Origin: Nematostella vectensis
Lineage: Eukaryota; Cnidaria; Anthozoa; Actiniaria; Edwardsiidae
Direction: 5' to 3'
Length of the DNA stretch: 64,000 bases
Assembly (NCBI RefSeq): GCF_932526225.1
Contig: NC_064043.1
Coordinates: forward strand, 4,271,501-4,335,500
A model generated the notes under the pieces. That model was not told where the DNA came from and ran no database searches. It saw only the letters and a program-made list of their open reading frames with translations. The translations under genes and the position numbers were made by a program. Each line of letters starts with the position of its first letter. The first letter of the stretch is position 1. Shown in pieces: positions 45,552 through 56,900 of the stretch.

Positions 45552-46709
45552 ATGAACTCGACACTGCCAGAAAACAGTACCGAGATAGCAACAGCTGTCC
45601 CTTACTACCCGGAATACTACCAAGAGCCTTACGAATCAAAGGTGGTTCGCTATGTGATTAATGCTCTGTTGTTTTTGTTTGCCATTGTGGGTAACATAAC
45701 AGTATGTCTGGTGCCTGTAAGACACCGGAGGATGCGGACGTTCACTTATTATCTCATCACAAACCTTGCTGTATCTGATATCTTCACCATGCTGTGTCTG
45801 CCGCCGCTTCTTGTCTATGAATTTCAAGGTTCTTGGAATATGGGTAGCGTGATGTGCAAGTTGGTGAACCCGGCGCTAACCATGTTCGGACTTGTAACCA
45901 CGAACACGCTCGTCGCGATCGCCATTGACCGCTTTATCGCTCTCGTGTTCCCATTCACACGACGCCCCGAGCGCAAGGAGACAATCCTCGTCGTCTCGTT
46001 GTCCTGGTTGGTGGCATTCGCGAGCGTCTTGCCGTCATTTGGCGCCCGCACGCTCGTCGAGCGTGCTCCTGCGGTAGTATACTGCGAAGAAATATTTCCA
46101 GGAAAAACCCCAGAAGAAAAGCAGGTTTTCGCGAAAGGGTATTCTATATTTCTGTACCTGTTAAATAACGCGCTGCCAATTCTCATCATATCGTGCCTTT
46201 ACATAATAATCATACTAAAGCTCAAAGGGATCTCACTGCTATCCGTCTTCAAGAGAAAGTCGTCAAACACGGAAGACGGTCTCATGTCGCGCTCGTCCTC
46301 CGCGCCGATAACCAGCGACTCCGTCTACGAGAAACAGAAACACGATCGCGAGAAGAAGTTTACACAGATGCTTCTGTCGGTGGTGGTGGTGTTCATTTTA
46401 TGTTATGTCCCCGTGCAGACGTTCTTCTTGACTGCAACTCTCAGCCCACAAGTGCTGAACTGGAAATACACGCAAATCATCTATATCTATCTTTATCTGA
46501 TGATGTGGTTCCCTAACGCTCTCAACCCGCTCTTGTACGGATCCATGAATGACCACTACGCCAAGGCCTTTAAGATTCTTCTGCGTTGCACCTCCAAGAG
46601 TCGCTTTAATCACTCTACGTTTAACCACTCTTGCGGGCCGTCATATGGACATCCAAATCGCGTGAATAATCAAACTGTGTTCGCCTCAGTAAAGGATTCA
46701 AGCCTATAA
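45552..46709 (+). CDS. Rhodopsin-class (class A) GPCR, probable neuropeptide-type receptor
   Basis: Intronless 385-aa seven-helix receptor for the plasma membrane. The N-terminus has two N-glycosylation sequons (N2, N8) and a Tyr/Pro/Glu-rich tract. Helices run at about residues 33-57 (with GNITV), 66-90 (LAVSD), 102-126, 143-163 (SLSWLVAFASVLP), 195-222, 270-292 and 305-330. The disulphide pair is MCKLV before TM3 and VVYCEE in loop 2. The TM3 motif is DRF instead of DRY (AIAIDRFIALVFP). TM6 has FILCYVPV, with Tyr at the usual Trp of CWxP. TM7 ends NALNPLLYGSMND. Loop 3 is long, Ser- and Lys-rich (SSSAPITSDS). General layout and P-x-x-Y-rich N-terminus resemble invertebrate peptide receptors of the NPY/RFamide/galanin range, but the ligand cannot be told from sequence. 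The start is the first ATG of the frame and gives a normal N-terminal length. Confidence 0.9.
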   Translation: MNSTLPENSTEIATAVPYYPEYYQEPYESKVVRYVINALLFLFAIVGNITVCLVPVRHRRMRTFTYYLITNLAVSDIFTMLCLPPLLVYEFQGSWNMGSVMCKLVNPALTMFGLVTTNTLVAIAIDRFIALVFPFTRRPERKETILVVSLSWLVAFASVLPSFGARTLVERAPAVVYCEEIFPGKTPEEKQVFAKGYSIFLYLLNNALPILIISCLYIIIILKLKGISLLSVFKRKSSNTEDGLMSRSSSAPITSDSVYEKQKHDREKKFTQMLLSVVVVFILCYVPVQTFFLTATLSPQVLNWKYTQIIYIYLYLMMWFPNALNPLLYGSMNDHYAKAFKILLRCTSKSRFNHSTFNHSCGPSYGHPNRVNNQTVFASVKDSSL

Positions 46710-48210
46710 CCATCAAATAGATATACGGGTCTTTAGGCAAGGTATGGAAATCTTTGGGAATTTGTTACTTCTGGGACAGGACTTGTGTTCCAGGAAATAT
46801 TTCTGAAGTGTGCGTAGAATGCATTGCGACTAGAAAAGAGCTTGAATATGGCTTTGCCATAATGTGCCATTCTCCAAGGCTGTATCCCAGTTTCCAGGAA
46901 CGTCACAATTTCTTGGAATTTTTCTTGAGAACACTTAAAAGGTTGAAGGCAATCAATCAAGACAATAGGGAAACTGCGGGGTTGTATATTTGCTTATGTC
47001 GGCGAAGAATATAAATGAAATAGTTCGAAAACATTTACAAATCGTTATTTTAAAGAGTCGTAAATCCTTATGTCTGTATAATTCTAACCAGCAGTGTGGT
47101 ATAGAGATATAATAACAACGGCGTCATAGTGTACACTCTTTTTTTTATGAGAACGTCTCATTTTCAGTCCAGAACGCATCACGACTAAAAAAATAAAAAA
47201 ATCTGCTACCTGAGCCTCGGCATGTTCTTGAAATTTGGTGAAATTTCAGGCTGGACGTTATTATAAAAAGAGTGTAACAAGTTCACGTATTTCTGGAATA
47301 CCCAACGTACTCAGCGGTCACTCAAGATCGTTAGATTCTAAAGAATGAGTCGCGATTTTACACGAACTCTGCGCTTGACATAAATTAACCAAGCTAAGAT
47401 AACAGTTAACATCTTTTTTAATCAATTAATGAATCGTTTAATTAATTAATTAAAATGATGGTAAATGTCATATAATGTAAATACTTTATCAACCGCCAAT
47501 CTCTCGGGTTTTCTCAGAAGGTCCATAAATATATGTGTTTATATTGGCATAGCGCAGAACTCAAATGTAGCGCAAACATTCCCTCTGCTAGCATTCTTTT
47601 ATTCTTTTCTGGAGCAGGCTCCTTAGTTTTGGCGGTAAATATAAAGAAGCAAGATTATTATATTATTGAATAGCATCATTCAAAATAGGCCCTTCCTCCT
47701 GTTACATTTTATGAGAATTTGAAAGAAATCTTGGAAATCATCTTTCTACTTGCACTGTGTGGTAAGCTTTTTCCGTCTGTCTTTAAAAACCTCTGACAGC
47801 CGCCATTTTGTCACCTTAACAAAGTACCGAGTGTGAAAAAGTATCCATTTCCATCGCTTGATTTGGGGAAGCCATTGCGATATTTTTAGTTGATAAAATA
47901 TTCATGTTTGTTTTTAGATGGTTATTTTGAGATTTTATCACATTTTGTGCCTTCCAACATTAAATGAAAACAAAAAAGGTGTGACTGACAAGGGCTCTTA
48001 ACGCCCCGTGCAATCAGCGTCTACATGCCCTAGCAGTATAGTCGATAGGCAAAGTATATGTTGGTGAACTTCTGCTTTGCAGCACAGGATTGTCCTTTTT
48101 ATTTTATTTTTTTTCCTCTGTTTGCACGAGGCTTCAGGATCGGGGAAAAGATGCACAGTAAAAGTATTATACTGGTTCATAAGGTGACATTCGAATGAAG
48201 CACAGATATC
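46710..48210. other. Downstream region of the receptor gene
   Basis: No gene seen. Presumably holds the receptor 3' UTR; an A-rich stretch with AATAAA lies near 47190. The frame 46754-47014 plus is compositionally unremarkable and overlaps the expected UTR. Confidence 0.5.
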
Positions 48211-48214
48211 CGAA

Positions 48215-48690
48215 AAATTTTTCCCCCACAAATATTTTTTGCGGATGCGAAAATTTCCGCGTCCACACGCAGCGTATTCGAATCGGTTTTAGCCGTCCAC
48301 ATATATCCGGGAATTTATGAAAGGGCAATTTTTTTTTTACGAATCCGGCCCTCTTCCACACGTATCCAGCGTAATTTCCGGCCGTATTCAATAGAATGAC
48401 GTAAGTGTTTCCAAATTTTTCCGGATACGACCGTCCACATGTAGCCTGAACCTGAACCTGCGTAGCAAGCGTTTCTGTGGAGTTTAAACGGAAATAAAGA
48501 ACAAAACCCCGCGAAGAATGGGGAGAGAGAAGGAAACCTTCTTCCCCCTCCCCCTTTCCTTTTTCTGCTCTCATCCCATTCTTCGTGAAACGCTTGCTAC
48601 GCAGGCGACATGAATACCTATAAGTATCGGGGAAAAATCCACTCTGGAAAGCATTTTCACAAATTTCCGGATACGTGTGGACGGGGTCTT
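48215..48690. mobile_element. Fold-back repeat with 'gtccacacgtatccg' arms
   Basis: Several copies of a 'cgtccacacg/acatatccgg' type motif occur in one orientation at 48255-48440. The reverse complement (tttccggatacgtgtggacg) lies at about 48663-48682. The arms enclose the smaller element at 48457-48605. This looks like a diverged inverted-repeat element with repeated sub-terminal motifs, later hit by a second insertion. Confidence 0.6.
48457..48605. mobile_element. 149-bp MITE nested in the fold-back
   Basis: Begins cctgcgtagcaagcgtttc and ends with the exact 19-nt reverse complement. The interior is a purine-rich / pyrimidine-rich pair (ggggagagagaaggaaac against cttccccctccccctttcc). No coding capacity. 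Its position inside the larger inverted repeat implies a later insertion. Confidence 0.8.
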
Positions 48691-49534
48691 GGTGAAAACA
48701 TCTACAAAACCATATCTAAACAACTACACGACTCAAAACAAAAAAGCAGGCTTTTTTCTTACGTCGTTTTATTACTTTGGGACCCCTATAACTCGGACTT
48801 AGAGACTAGTTTTAGTCATATATACTCGGATAACAAACCCCGCCCTATCTTTTGTTTCCCTTGAGGATTCGAGTTAACGGGGTTGTAGTGCATAATTCTT
48901 GTAGTCGGCGCTCACATGTCGTGATTGTGCTAATGTAAACCAGGTTTAGTGGTTGTCATGACAATCTTTATATCGCTTGGGCATTACATAAAAAGGAGGG
49001 ACCGGGTTGTGTTCTAGAATGAAGCAATTTTAAATAAACGAAAAAATAAAGCAATACTAATAAAACTGTCTTTGTCGTTACTGCATGGGGCAGATCAGAT
49101 AAGGCTGGGTTTCCACCGACCTTGTAATACTAGTCAGCGAGTGGTATGCCAAAAAGACAAATTCATAGTGTATGAAAATATGTTTTTGGTCATACGTAGT
49201 ATACTGTTATGAATTAACTACTTAATATGCAAAATGCGCTTAATTTTCGCAGCTAGAAGCAAGAGACTGACAAGACCCCGTAAGTATAAACACTTTATTC
49301 AGGTAATATAAATAATAATAATGTTAAGAAAGTTGTAGAATCTAGCAACCTGTGATACCAACAGTTCCTAGACTGTGCCAGAAATGACCGCTGCGAGCTA
49401 TATCGTGATAACTCGAATAGTCGCCGTGTTTTTACGTCTTGAGGGCGGTTCAGGGTAGTTTATACTAAATTCCAAAAATAACTCTTGTCTACTTACTCTT
49501 TTGGCATCTTAAACGTATTAAGCAAGGAAATCAA

Positions 49535-49705
49535 AACAAGGTTGAAAAGGTATGTTTTACGTCTCTGTGAAAATATTATTTCCGCTGACGTTTCGAGGGT
49601 TAGCCCTTCATCATAGCATCACCCCGAGCCCTGACACCTACGCCTGTACGCGGACTTCCTAGTCATTCTACAGTTGTCTGTAGCTTTTTGTTCTAGGGAT
49701 ACTAT
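49535..49705. mobile_element. Half copy of the palindromic element seen at 8.9 kb
   Basis: Reads 'caaggttgaaaaggtatgtt', 'tctctgtgaaa', 'cgtttcgagggttagccctt', then 'cctacgcctgtacgcggact' and 'ctacagttgtctgtagcttt'. The same blocks, in related order, form the left arm and left flank of the 8936-9132 palindrome. Only one arm remains here. Confidence 0.6.
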
Positions 49706-50487
49706 GAAAAGCAGACAACTACGACAGTAATTTTCATGTGGTCTAAAATAAATTTTAATTTCATAAAAAATCAATCGTGGGTTTGAAAAGTAAAATGGTT
49801 GTGGGAAAGGAAATATGCACTTATTGCCTTTTTTATATCTAAAATAAATACATTTACTAGTATTTAGTATTTGCTAGTCGATCTAAAGTACTCAATATCG
49901 CCTCGAGCCGCCCTCCAAATGATCGACTTTCTCGACCTCGTTCCCTTTTTGTATTTATAATATTTTTGGGGAAAATTACCCAAGTAAATCCCTTCTTTTG
50001 TCAACGGCTGCTACTTCACAATACAACTTAGTATATAAAACTTAATAATTACTATAATCTGGATTATATCTCTTTTTTAATTTGAAATTGTCATGAAAAA
50101 TTGTGATTGATATGTTTGTGCTAAAGCAAAAAAAAAAGTATATGGTATATATGGTATAATTATTTTTATGAGTATCTATATATAATAAGAAAGAAAGAAG
50201 TGACATTTATCACAAGTTCGTAACTTCACATAAAGCGTACCGTCACGTTTTCCTGCCGCACTGACATCAGTTTCCATCCGGTCGATTACGTAACAATATT
50301 ATTTTACGGAAAATATTTCAAGATTATAAAAGCAGTTTGTCTATTGCATGTTCTTTGAGGATGTGACTGATAATTTAGAGCGGATGGCCTGTTAAATAGC
50401 GCGGATTCTAATAGATTATTTTGTGTCTTGTCGGTTGAGGTTGCCGTCGGAAGTAAACTGGCCCCTTTAAGCCACCTTGTTAAATAC

Positions 50488-50698
50488 GACTTTTGGAACT
50501 TCGAGCCACACCGATTATTATGAGATAACAGGAAGAATATGACTTTTGGAACTTCGAGCCACACCGATTATTATGAGATAACAGGAAGAATATGACTTTT
50601 GGAACTTCGAGCCACACCGATTATTATGAGATAACAGGAAGAATATGACTTTTGGAACTTCGACCCACACCGATTATTATGAGATAACAGGAAGAATT
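50488..50698. repeat. 53-bp tandem repeat, four copies
   Basis: Copies start at 50488, 50541, 50594 and 50647 with 'gacttttggaacttcgagcc', each then reading 'acaccgattattatgagata' and 'acaggaagaa'. Period exactly 53 bp with one or two substitutions, so recently expanded. It lies 290 nt downstream of the PDE2A stop codon (which is on the minus strand) and may be within its 3' UTR. Confidence 0.92.
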
Positions 50699-50983
50699 TT
50701 CACTTTTTTCTTTCTTGCATAACTGACACGTACTGTAAACAACTAACCTACACATATCACTTCATTTCACTATACCTCCCCCTCTTTTTATCTATCCTCA
50801 ATCTTAACTATCTTCCCATGTGAATTTCTATTTCTGGCGTTTAGCCCCGATGCAAATGCCATCTTATAGGTATATACCCACCAGTCTGACTGAAAGTACT
50901 GAAAGAAGAAGTCCCATGCTCATATCTTTTCCGGGCTGCCTTTTAAAACATAAAGGCCGCAAACCATCCCATATGGGGCGGGT

Positions 50984-53900
50984 CTATTCGTGCACATCTG
51001 AAGAGGAACCATTGACAACGCCATTGACGGCGTCCTGTCCGTCGGTATGTCCGCTGTCCTGTCCGTTTTCTCTTGTCTGTCTTTCTTTCTCTTCTATCGC
51101 CTGCCAGCACTCCATGTTTTTGTGAACAGTGTCTATCACCTCCTTGGTCTCCGGTAAAAGCTCGTGAAGAACTCTAAATGAAAAAGAAGCAGAATTGTTG
51201 AAACAAGATGAACAACCCTTGTGGGAGGGTAGACGTTTATTTAAGGGGTAGTACTTGTTAACTTGAAGGGCGATGTTCCTAGGAAATCTTAGTTGTGGGT
51301 AGGATAGGGTAGCGTATATTTGTGAGGCAGTACTTACTTGTAGACTGGAAGGGCGATGTTTCTAGGAAGTCTGAGTTTGGGGTAGGATAGGGTAGGCGTA
51401 TATTTGTGAGGCAGTACTTACTCGTAGACTGGAAGGGCGATGTTTCTAGGAAGTCTGAGTTTGGTGTAGGATAGGGTAGGCGTATATTTGTGAGGCAGTA
51501 CTTGTAGACTGGAAGGGCGATGTTTCTAGGAAGTCTATCTGAGTTTGGGGTAGGATAGGGTAGGCGTATATTTGTAAGGCAGTACTTACTTGTAGACTGG
51601 AAGGGCGATGTTTCTAGGAAGTCTATCTGAGTTTAGTGTAGGATAGGGTAGGCGTATATTTGTGAGGCAGTACTTGTAGACTGGAAGGGCGATGTTTCTA
51701 GGAAGTCTATCTGAGTTTGGGGTAGGATAGGGTAGGCGTATATTTGTAAGGCAGTACTTACTTGTAGACTGGAAGGGCGATGTTTCTAGGAAGTCTATCT
51801 GAGTTTAGTGTAGGATAGGGTAGGCGTATATTTGTAAGGCAGTACTTACTCGTAGACTGGAAGGGCGATGTTTCTAGGAAGTCTGAGTTTGGTGTAGGAT
51901 AGGGTAGGCGTATATTTGTAAGGCAGTACTTACTTGTAGACTGGAAGGGCGATGTTTCTAGGAAGTCTATCTGAGTTTGGTGTAGGATATGGGTAGGCGT
52001 ATATTTGTAAGGCAGTACTTACTCGTAGACTGGAAGGGCGATGTTTCTAGGAAGTCTATCTGAGTTTGGTGTAGGATATGGGTAGGCGTATATTTGTAAG
52101 GCAGTACTTACTCGTAGACTGGAAGGGCGATGTTTCTAGGAAGTCTGAGTTTGGTGTAGGATAGGGTAGGCGTATATTTGTAAGGCAGTACTCGTAGACT
52201 GGAAGGACGATGTTTTCTAAGAAGTCTATCTGGAGTTTTGGTGTAGGATAGGGTAGGCGTATATTTGTAAGGCAGTACTTACTTGTAGACTGGAAGGGCG
52301 ATGTTTCTGGGAATTCTATCTGAGTTTGGTGTAGGATAGGGTAGGCGTATATTTGTAAGGCAGTACTTACTTGTAGACTGGAAGGGCGATGTTTCTAGGA
52401 AGTCTATCTGAGTTTGGTGTAGGATATGGGTAGGCGTATATTTGTAAGGCAGTACTTACTCGTAGACTGGAAGGGCGATGTTTCTAGGAAGTCTGAGTTT
52501 GGTGTAGGATAGGGTAGGCGTATATTTGTAAGGCAGTACTCGTAGACTGGAAGGACGATGTTTTCTAAGAAGTCTATCTGGAGTTTTGGTGTAGGATAGG
52601 GTAGGCGTATATTTGTAAGGCAGTACTTACTTGTAGACTGGAAGGGCGATGTTTTCTAAGAAGTCTATCTGGAGTTTTGGGATGCACGCACGTTCGCGAT
52701 CCATCATCTCCATCGGGGTGAATCCCATAACTTTTTCCTGGAACATTCACGAAAAACGTGGTGTAAGGTAGGCTAAACGCTTCATTGTCATATCACCAGA
52801 TAGACGGTTTTTCACGTTTTGAAATGACAACAGTTTTTACCATTGCCAGTGCAAATGGAAATGACAGTTGAATGACAGAAAAATATTTCTAATCCAAACA
52901 AATCATTAGATTAGTTTAGATGCATGTCTAACAAGGACCATTTATCCTTTGCACTGGCAACGTGTTTTGAAGTTAAAGATCACCCAACTTGTAATTACCA
53001 GATCTCCTTGGCTGAAGAACTCGGTGTAAATCAGATCCTTTAAAACAAAATAGCATTACCATTACCATGGTGTTGAGTGTTGCCTTGCCTACCACAGGTT
53101 ACTCGAAGGTTTTTATTCCCGTGTCTTTCAATTGGGCGATGCTTCACGTCGCGGACGAAATCAACTTTTGACGCGCAACGAAACAAGATGGCGGTGCAAC
53201 GAAACAAGATGGCGGTGGGCATTGCCTAATTATGCACGAAGGAAAGTGACTGAATCAGGCCCGTACCCAGGATTTTTCTTAGGGGGGGGCGGGGGGGGGG
53301 GCGAGGGAGGGAGTTCGCTGATAAAAATCTAACCACCTCCGAAAGAACAAAAGGGTTTTTTTTATGCCTTTGCAGTGTCTCTACGTGACGTTTATTGTCG
53401 AATTTGGCTACATACCAGAGTGATCTTATGATTTTGAGTTTTGTCTACAAACTACAAATAGCACGTCTATTGAGAACCAAAAGTGGACTTTCGGCCGTTG
53501 TGGTGGGGGGGGGGGGGGGGGGGGGTTCGTTCCACGGGCCTGGGTGTTCAATAAAAGAACTCACGGCGATTTTTCTCGTTCCCTCGAAGGACTTGGTTTG
53601 GTCCGATAAGTCACTTGAGGTCATCATGAGACAGAGGAGTAGATTGCGGTGTTCCACTTGGTCAGCCTTGTAACCCTCTAAAACAGCACAAGCAGAAATG
53701 GATTGGTTCTCAATAGAACACGAAAGAGCAATCGCGCAAACAAGAGACCCACTATAACGGAAAATGGAAACTTTGTACTAACAAAATAAATATATAATAA
53801 ATTCGGTCACGACATCTGTTAAAAATATGAATAAATCATGCGATTAGTTGTTAAAAATATGGATAAATCATGCGATTAGTTTTTTTTTATCATATATCTT

Positions 53901-56900
53901 GATGACAAAGTTAATAAATAAATTTTAGGTGCGTTAGGCTAAGTGAATCGAGTAGATCGTTTCATCCTTATTTACATGCATTTGCATTGAAAACGGCTCA
54001 TGGATAATACGACGTTTGAAAACTTAGCCTTTTATTTAGGATTGGTTGGGATAATGGTTGAGAATGTTTTTAGGGTGGGTATAAGGTAGGGGAATGATGC
54101 GCCCCGTGAATGGGACGGACTGGAAAGCACAAGAGAAAGAAAACCCTCTCACTTGAGAAGGAAAAGTCCCCGAGTCAGAGCCAGGACTCGAACCTTGTGC
54201 ACAGAGGTGAGAGGCCAGCGCGCTAACACGCTAAGCCACCCGTGCTTCCAGATACAGACTATGAACGAATTAGACTATTTATCATACGTAGGTGGGAAAC
54301 TTAAATTAGCCGTGGAATTAGACCTTCTGTTGTTCATTACGACAAAATACGCATTCGTTAGCACGTCGTTAAAAATTAAATAAATAAATAAAATGTTTCA
54401 CGGGTACACACTAGCCACTATGTTATTCGTAATTTGTGTTTTTAACAGGTCTAAGTCACAGATTCCAAAATGGGCACGTCTGCGAGCTCAATCTCTCGCT
54501 TAGGAAAAAAAAAAAACTTTAGTGGGATCCTCTTAAGGCGTCAAACGTCGATAAGGGGTAGCTGTTTTTATTTGACTACGCATTACTCAAAGGCGTTTTC
54601 ATAACGAGTTACCGACAAAGGGGGCCCAATGCTAAAGGTTTTTATAACAAAAACTCTATGATGAGATAGGAGAGCGAGTAGGACTAAAGCTCGATGTGTC
54701 AGCCAAATAAATATCCATACAATTTACCCCATTCCTCCCTTCCCCGTCCTGCCCTTGCGCCCTAGCGCGAGCGCCTCGTCACCCAACCCTTTGGGCTTGC
54801 TTTGAAAGCTACCGTCCCGCCCGCTTTGGGTCGCTTTACGGTCCTTTTGGACTCTGAGAGAGCCACTTGGAGCAAGTCTACCTTTCACAGACAGGATGAA
54901 AGCACTAGTGATACAAAACAGAAAGAGAAGGGACGTTTTTGTTTCTACCTTTCGCCATATTGTTGATATCCTTCAGAATCCTAAGGTGATGGGATAGATC
55001 TGTGGCCAGGATGATGTAACGAATCAAATCCAGGACTTTCTCGAATTCCTGGAAAACATCACAGCATCATAAATGAACAGCAACAATTCAGTCTAACTTG
55101 ACACCGTTAATATAAGCTCAACAACTGACAGTAAACTAACTTTTGCTGTCGTTTTCATTCAATATTGATTGACATGAGATGGAATCCCGAACCATCTAAA
55201 AACAATGTTTTATACTAGCCTTCTTTCGCAGGCATCTCGAGTGTTTTTTTTTTTTTTTTTTTGTTATTTTACTTTTTCACTATTTTTACGAATTGGGGTT
55301 TCTGTGGCGAGTTGAACCGGAAGAGGGAAGGTAACAAAATCCCTCGACCCAGGCCCCACTCTTTCTTGAACACGTCACAGCAGGAAAACTTTTTCCACTC
55401 GAGACGCCTGCGGAGATGGATAGTTTTATACTTCAATTACCAAGTCGAAAACACAGCAATAGATCCCACAAAACAGTTAATGGAAATAGATACTTCCGCA
55501 CTATTTCGCTCGAATGACAAAATGGCGGCTGACAGGAACTCTTTAACTTCCTTTAGATGTTATGCGTGTGATTTTCACGAGCAAGCTATTTTAGTTGGAG
55601 AATCTCTTGCACAGGGATAACCTTTACCCCTGTGTGTCGTTCTAATTCGGTGGACACAAAAGCCCATTCGTCACAAAACTCCCTGTTAATATTTCACAAG
55701 TAACCAAGCCTTCGTATAAAAGACAGACTTGGTCAGGGTTCGCCTCTCCTCCAAACGAGGCTTGGCTACCTTCCAGTACAATGGGGGAGTATCGACATGT
55801 CTAGGAATGACAGAAGTTCGCCTGCTCCGTGCGCGCTAGCGCTCGCCACCTCTCAAAATGCAAATTCCTTCCCCATGTGGCGAATTCTATTGCTAACTAC
55901 GTTCACCACGGTGGCAAATGCCCGTTTCCTATACTCGTGAATTTTTTTAATCACGATCTTTTACCTGGAAATCATAAATCGCAAATCGGGAAAACACAAG
56001 CCGAAGAATGAACTCTCGTTTTGCGCCGTTTCCTAGTTCCGGGCAGCATAATATTTTCACGAAGAGGATAATTCTTGACAATCTCCAGTTACTATTGGTT
56101 ACCATATTGTTACTATGTTTCGCAAAAAAAAAGGAACGGCATATTTCGCGAGATTTTGCGATTTGGGTGCAGAAACATTTTTCAATTTCGCAAAAATGTC
56201 AAAAACGCATTTCTTCGAGAAAGATTACAACAAAACAAAAGTGTAGAAATCATATTGTGCTTGATGCTATTTTCTTATACATTTACATACATCGAAGCTG
56301 TGAGACAAAAGTTTTGAATCATAAGTTCTTAATCGTCTTTGTCTTGGTCGTCATTAAAAAAAAAACAAGGGAAAAAGAACGGAAAAGGTATTGAATTTTG
56401 CGATATTGAAGTATCGGGATTTCGCGGGGCTTTAATGTCGCGAATTTAAAGAGACCAATAAGGTATCTTGATAAAATTGTTTGCTATAGCTTCTCGGTTG
56501 TTGCTAATTACCATCCGTGTGCCTTTTTGGCTTAAAATTAGCTACAGATCTTAGCGCACAAGGAGCTTTATAGCATCTGATACTAACCCGACCCTCATAA
56601 ACAATAGTTTAATGCCTTTGATCCCATGCTACATTTATCATGTAAGGTAATTTGTGTTTTAAATACTCTTGGTCAGTGAAGAAGAAGATTCCTTACCGAC
56701 TCCGTGAGGTTTTTGAAGATGTTACACCCAGAAGAGTTGAGTATGCACACTGTCTGTGCGAAATGATGTCTCTGTGGATAAAGATGAGAGTTAAGATACT
56801 TCCCCTCAATTGAAAATAGTAGAGTCAACTGACGTATAATATCAGCTTGCAAGAGGAATGGGTATATACCATTCCTATGTTCTCCGCTTGACAAGTTGAC

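Noticed and set aside
46754-47014. 86-codon frame after the receptor gene
   Set aside because: Lies in the probable 3' UTR; no domain, no conservation evident.
51245-52630. Repeated exon-like segments as tandem duplicated (mutually exclusive) PDE2A exons
   Set aside because: They carry only the 3' end of the exon, have no acceptor, and most are frameshifted by one base; they cannot be separate coding exons.
54163-54246. tRNA gene on the minus strand
   Set aside because: A and B boxes are present, but no acceptor stem or clear anticodon arm can be paired; fits a SINE head better.
55261-55620. 119-codon plus-strand frame inside a PDE2A intron
   Set aside because: Random-looking composition, starts in a poly(T) tract, no recognisable domain.
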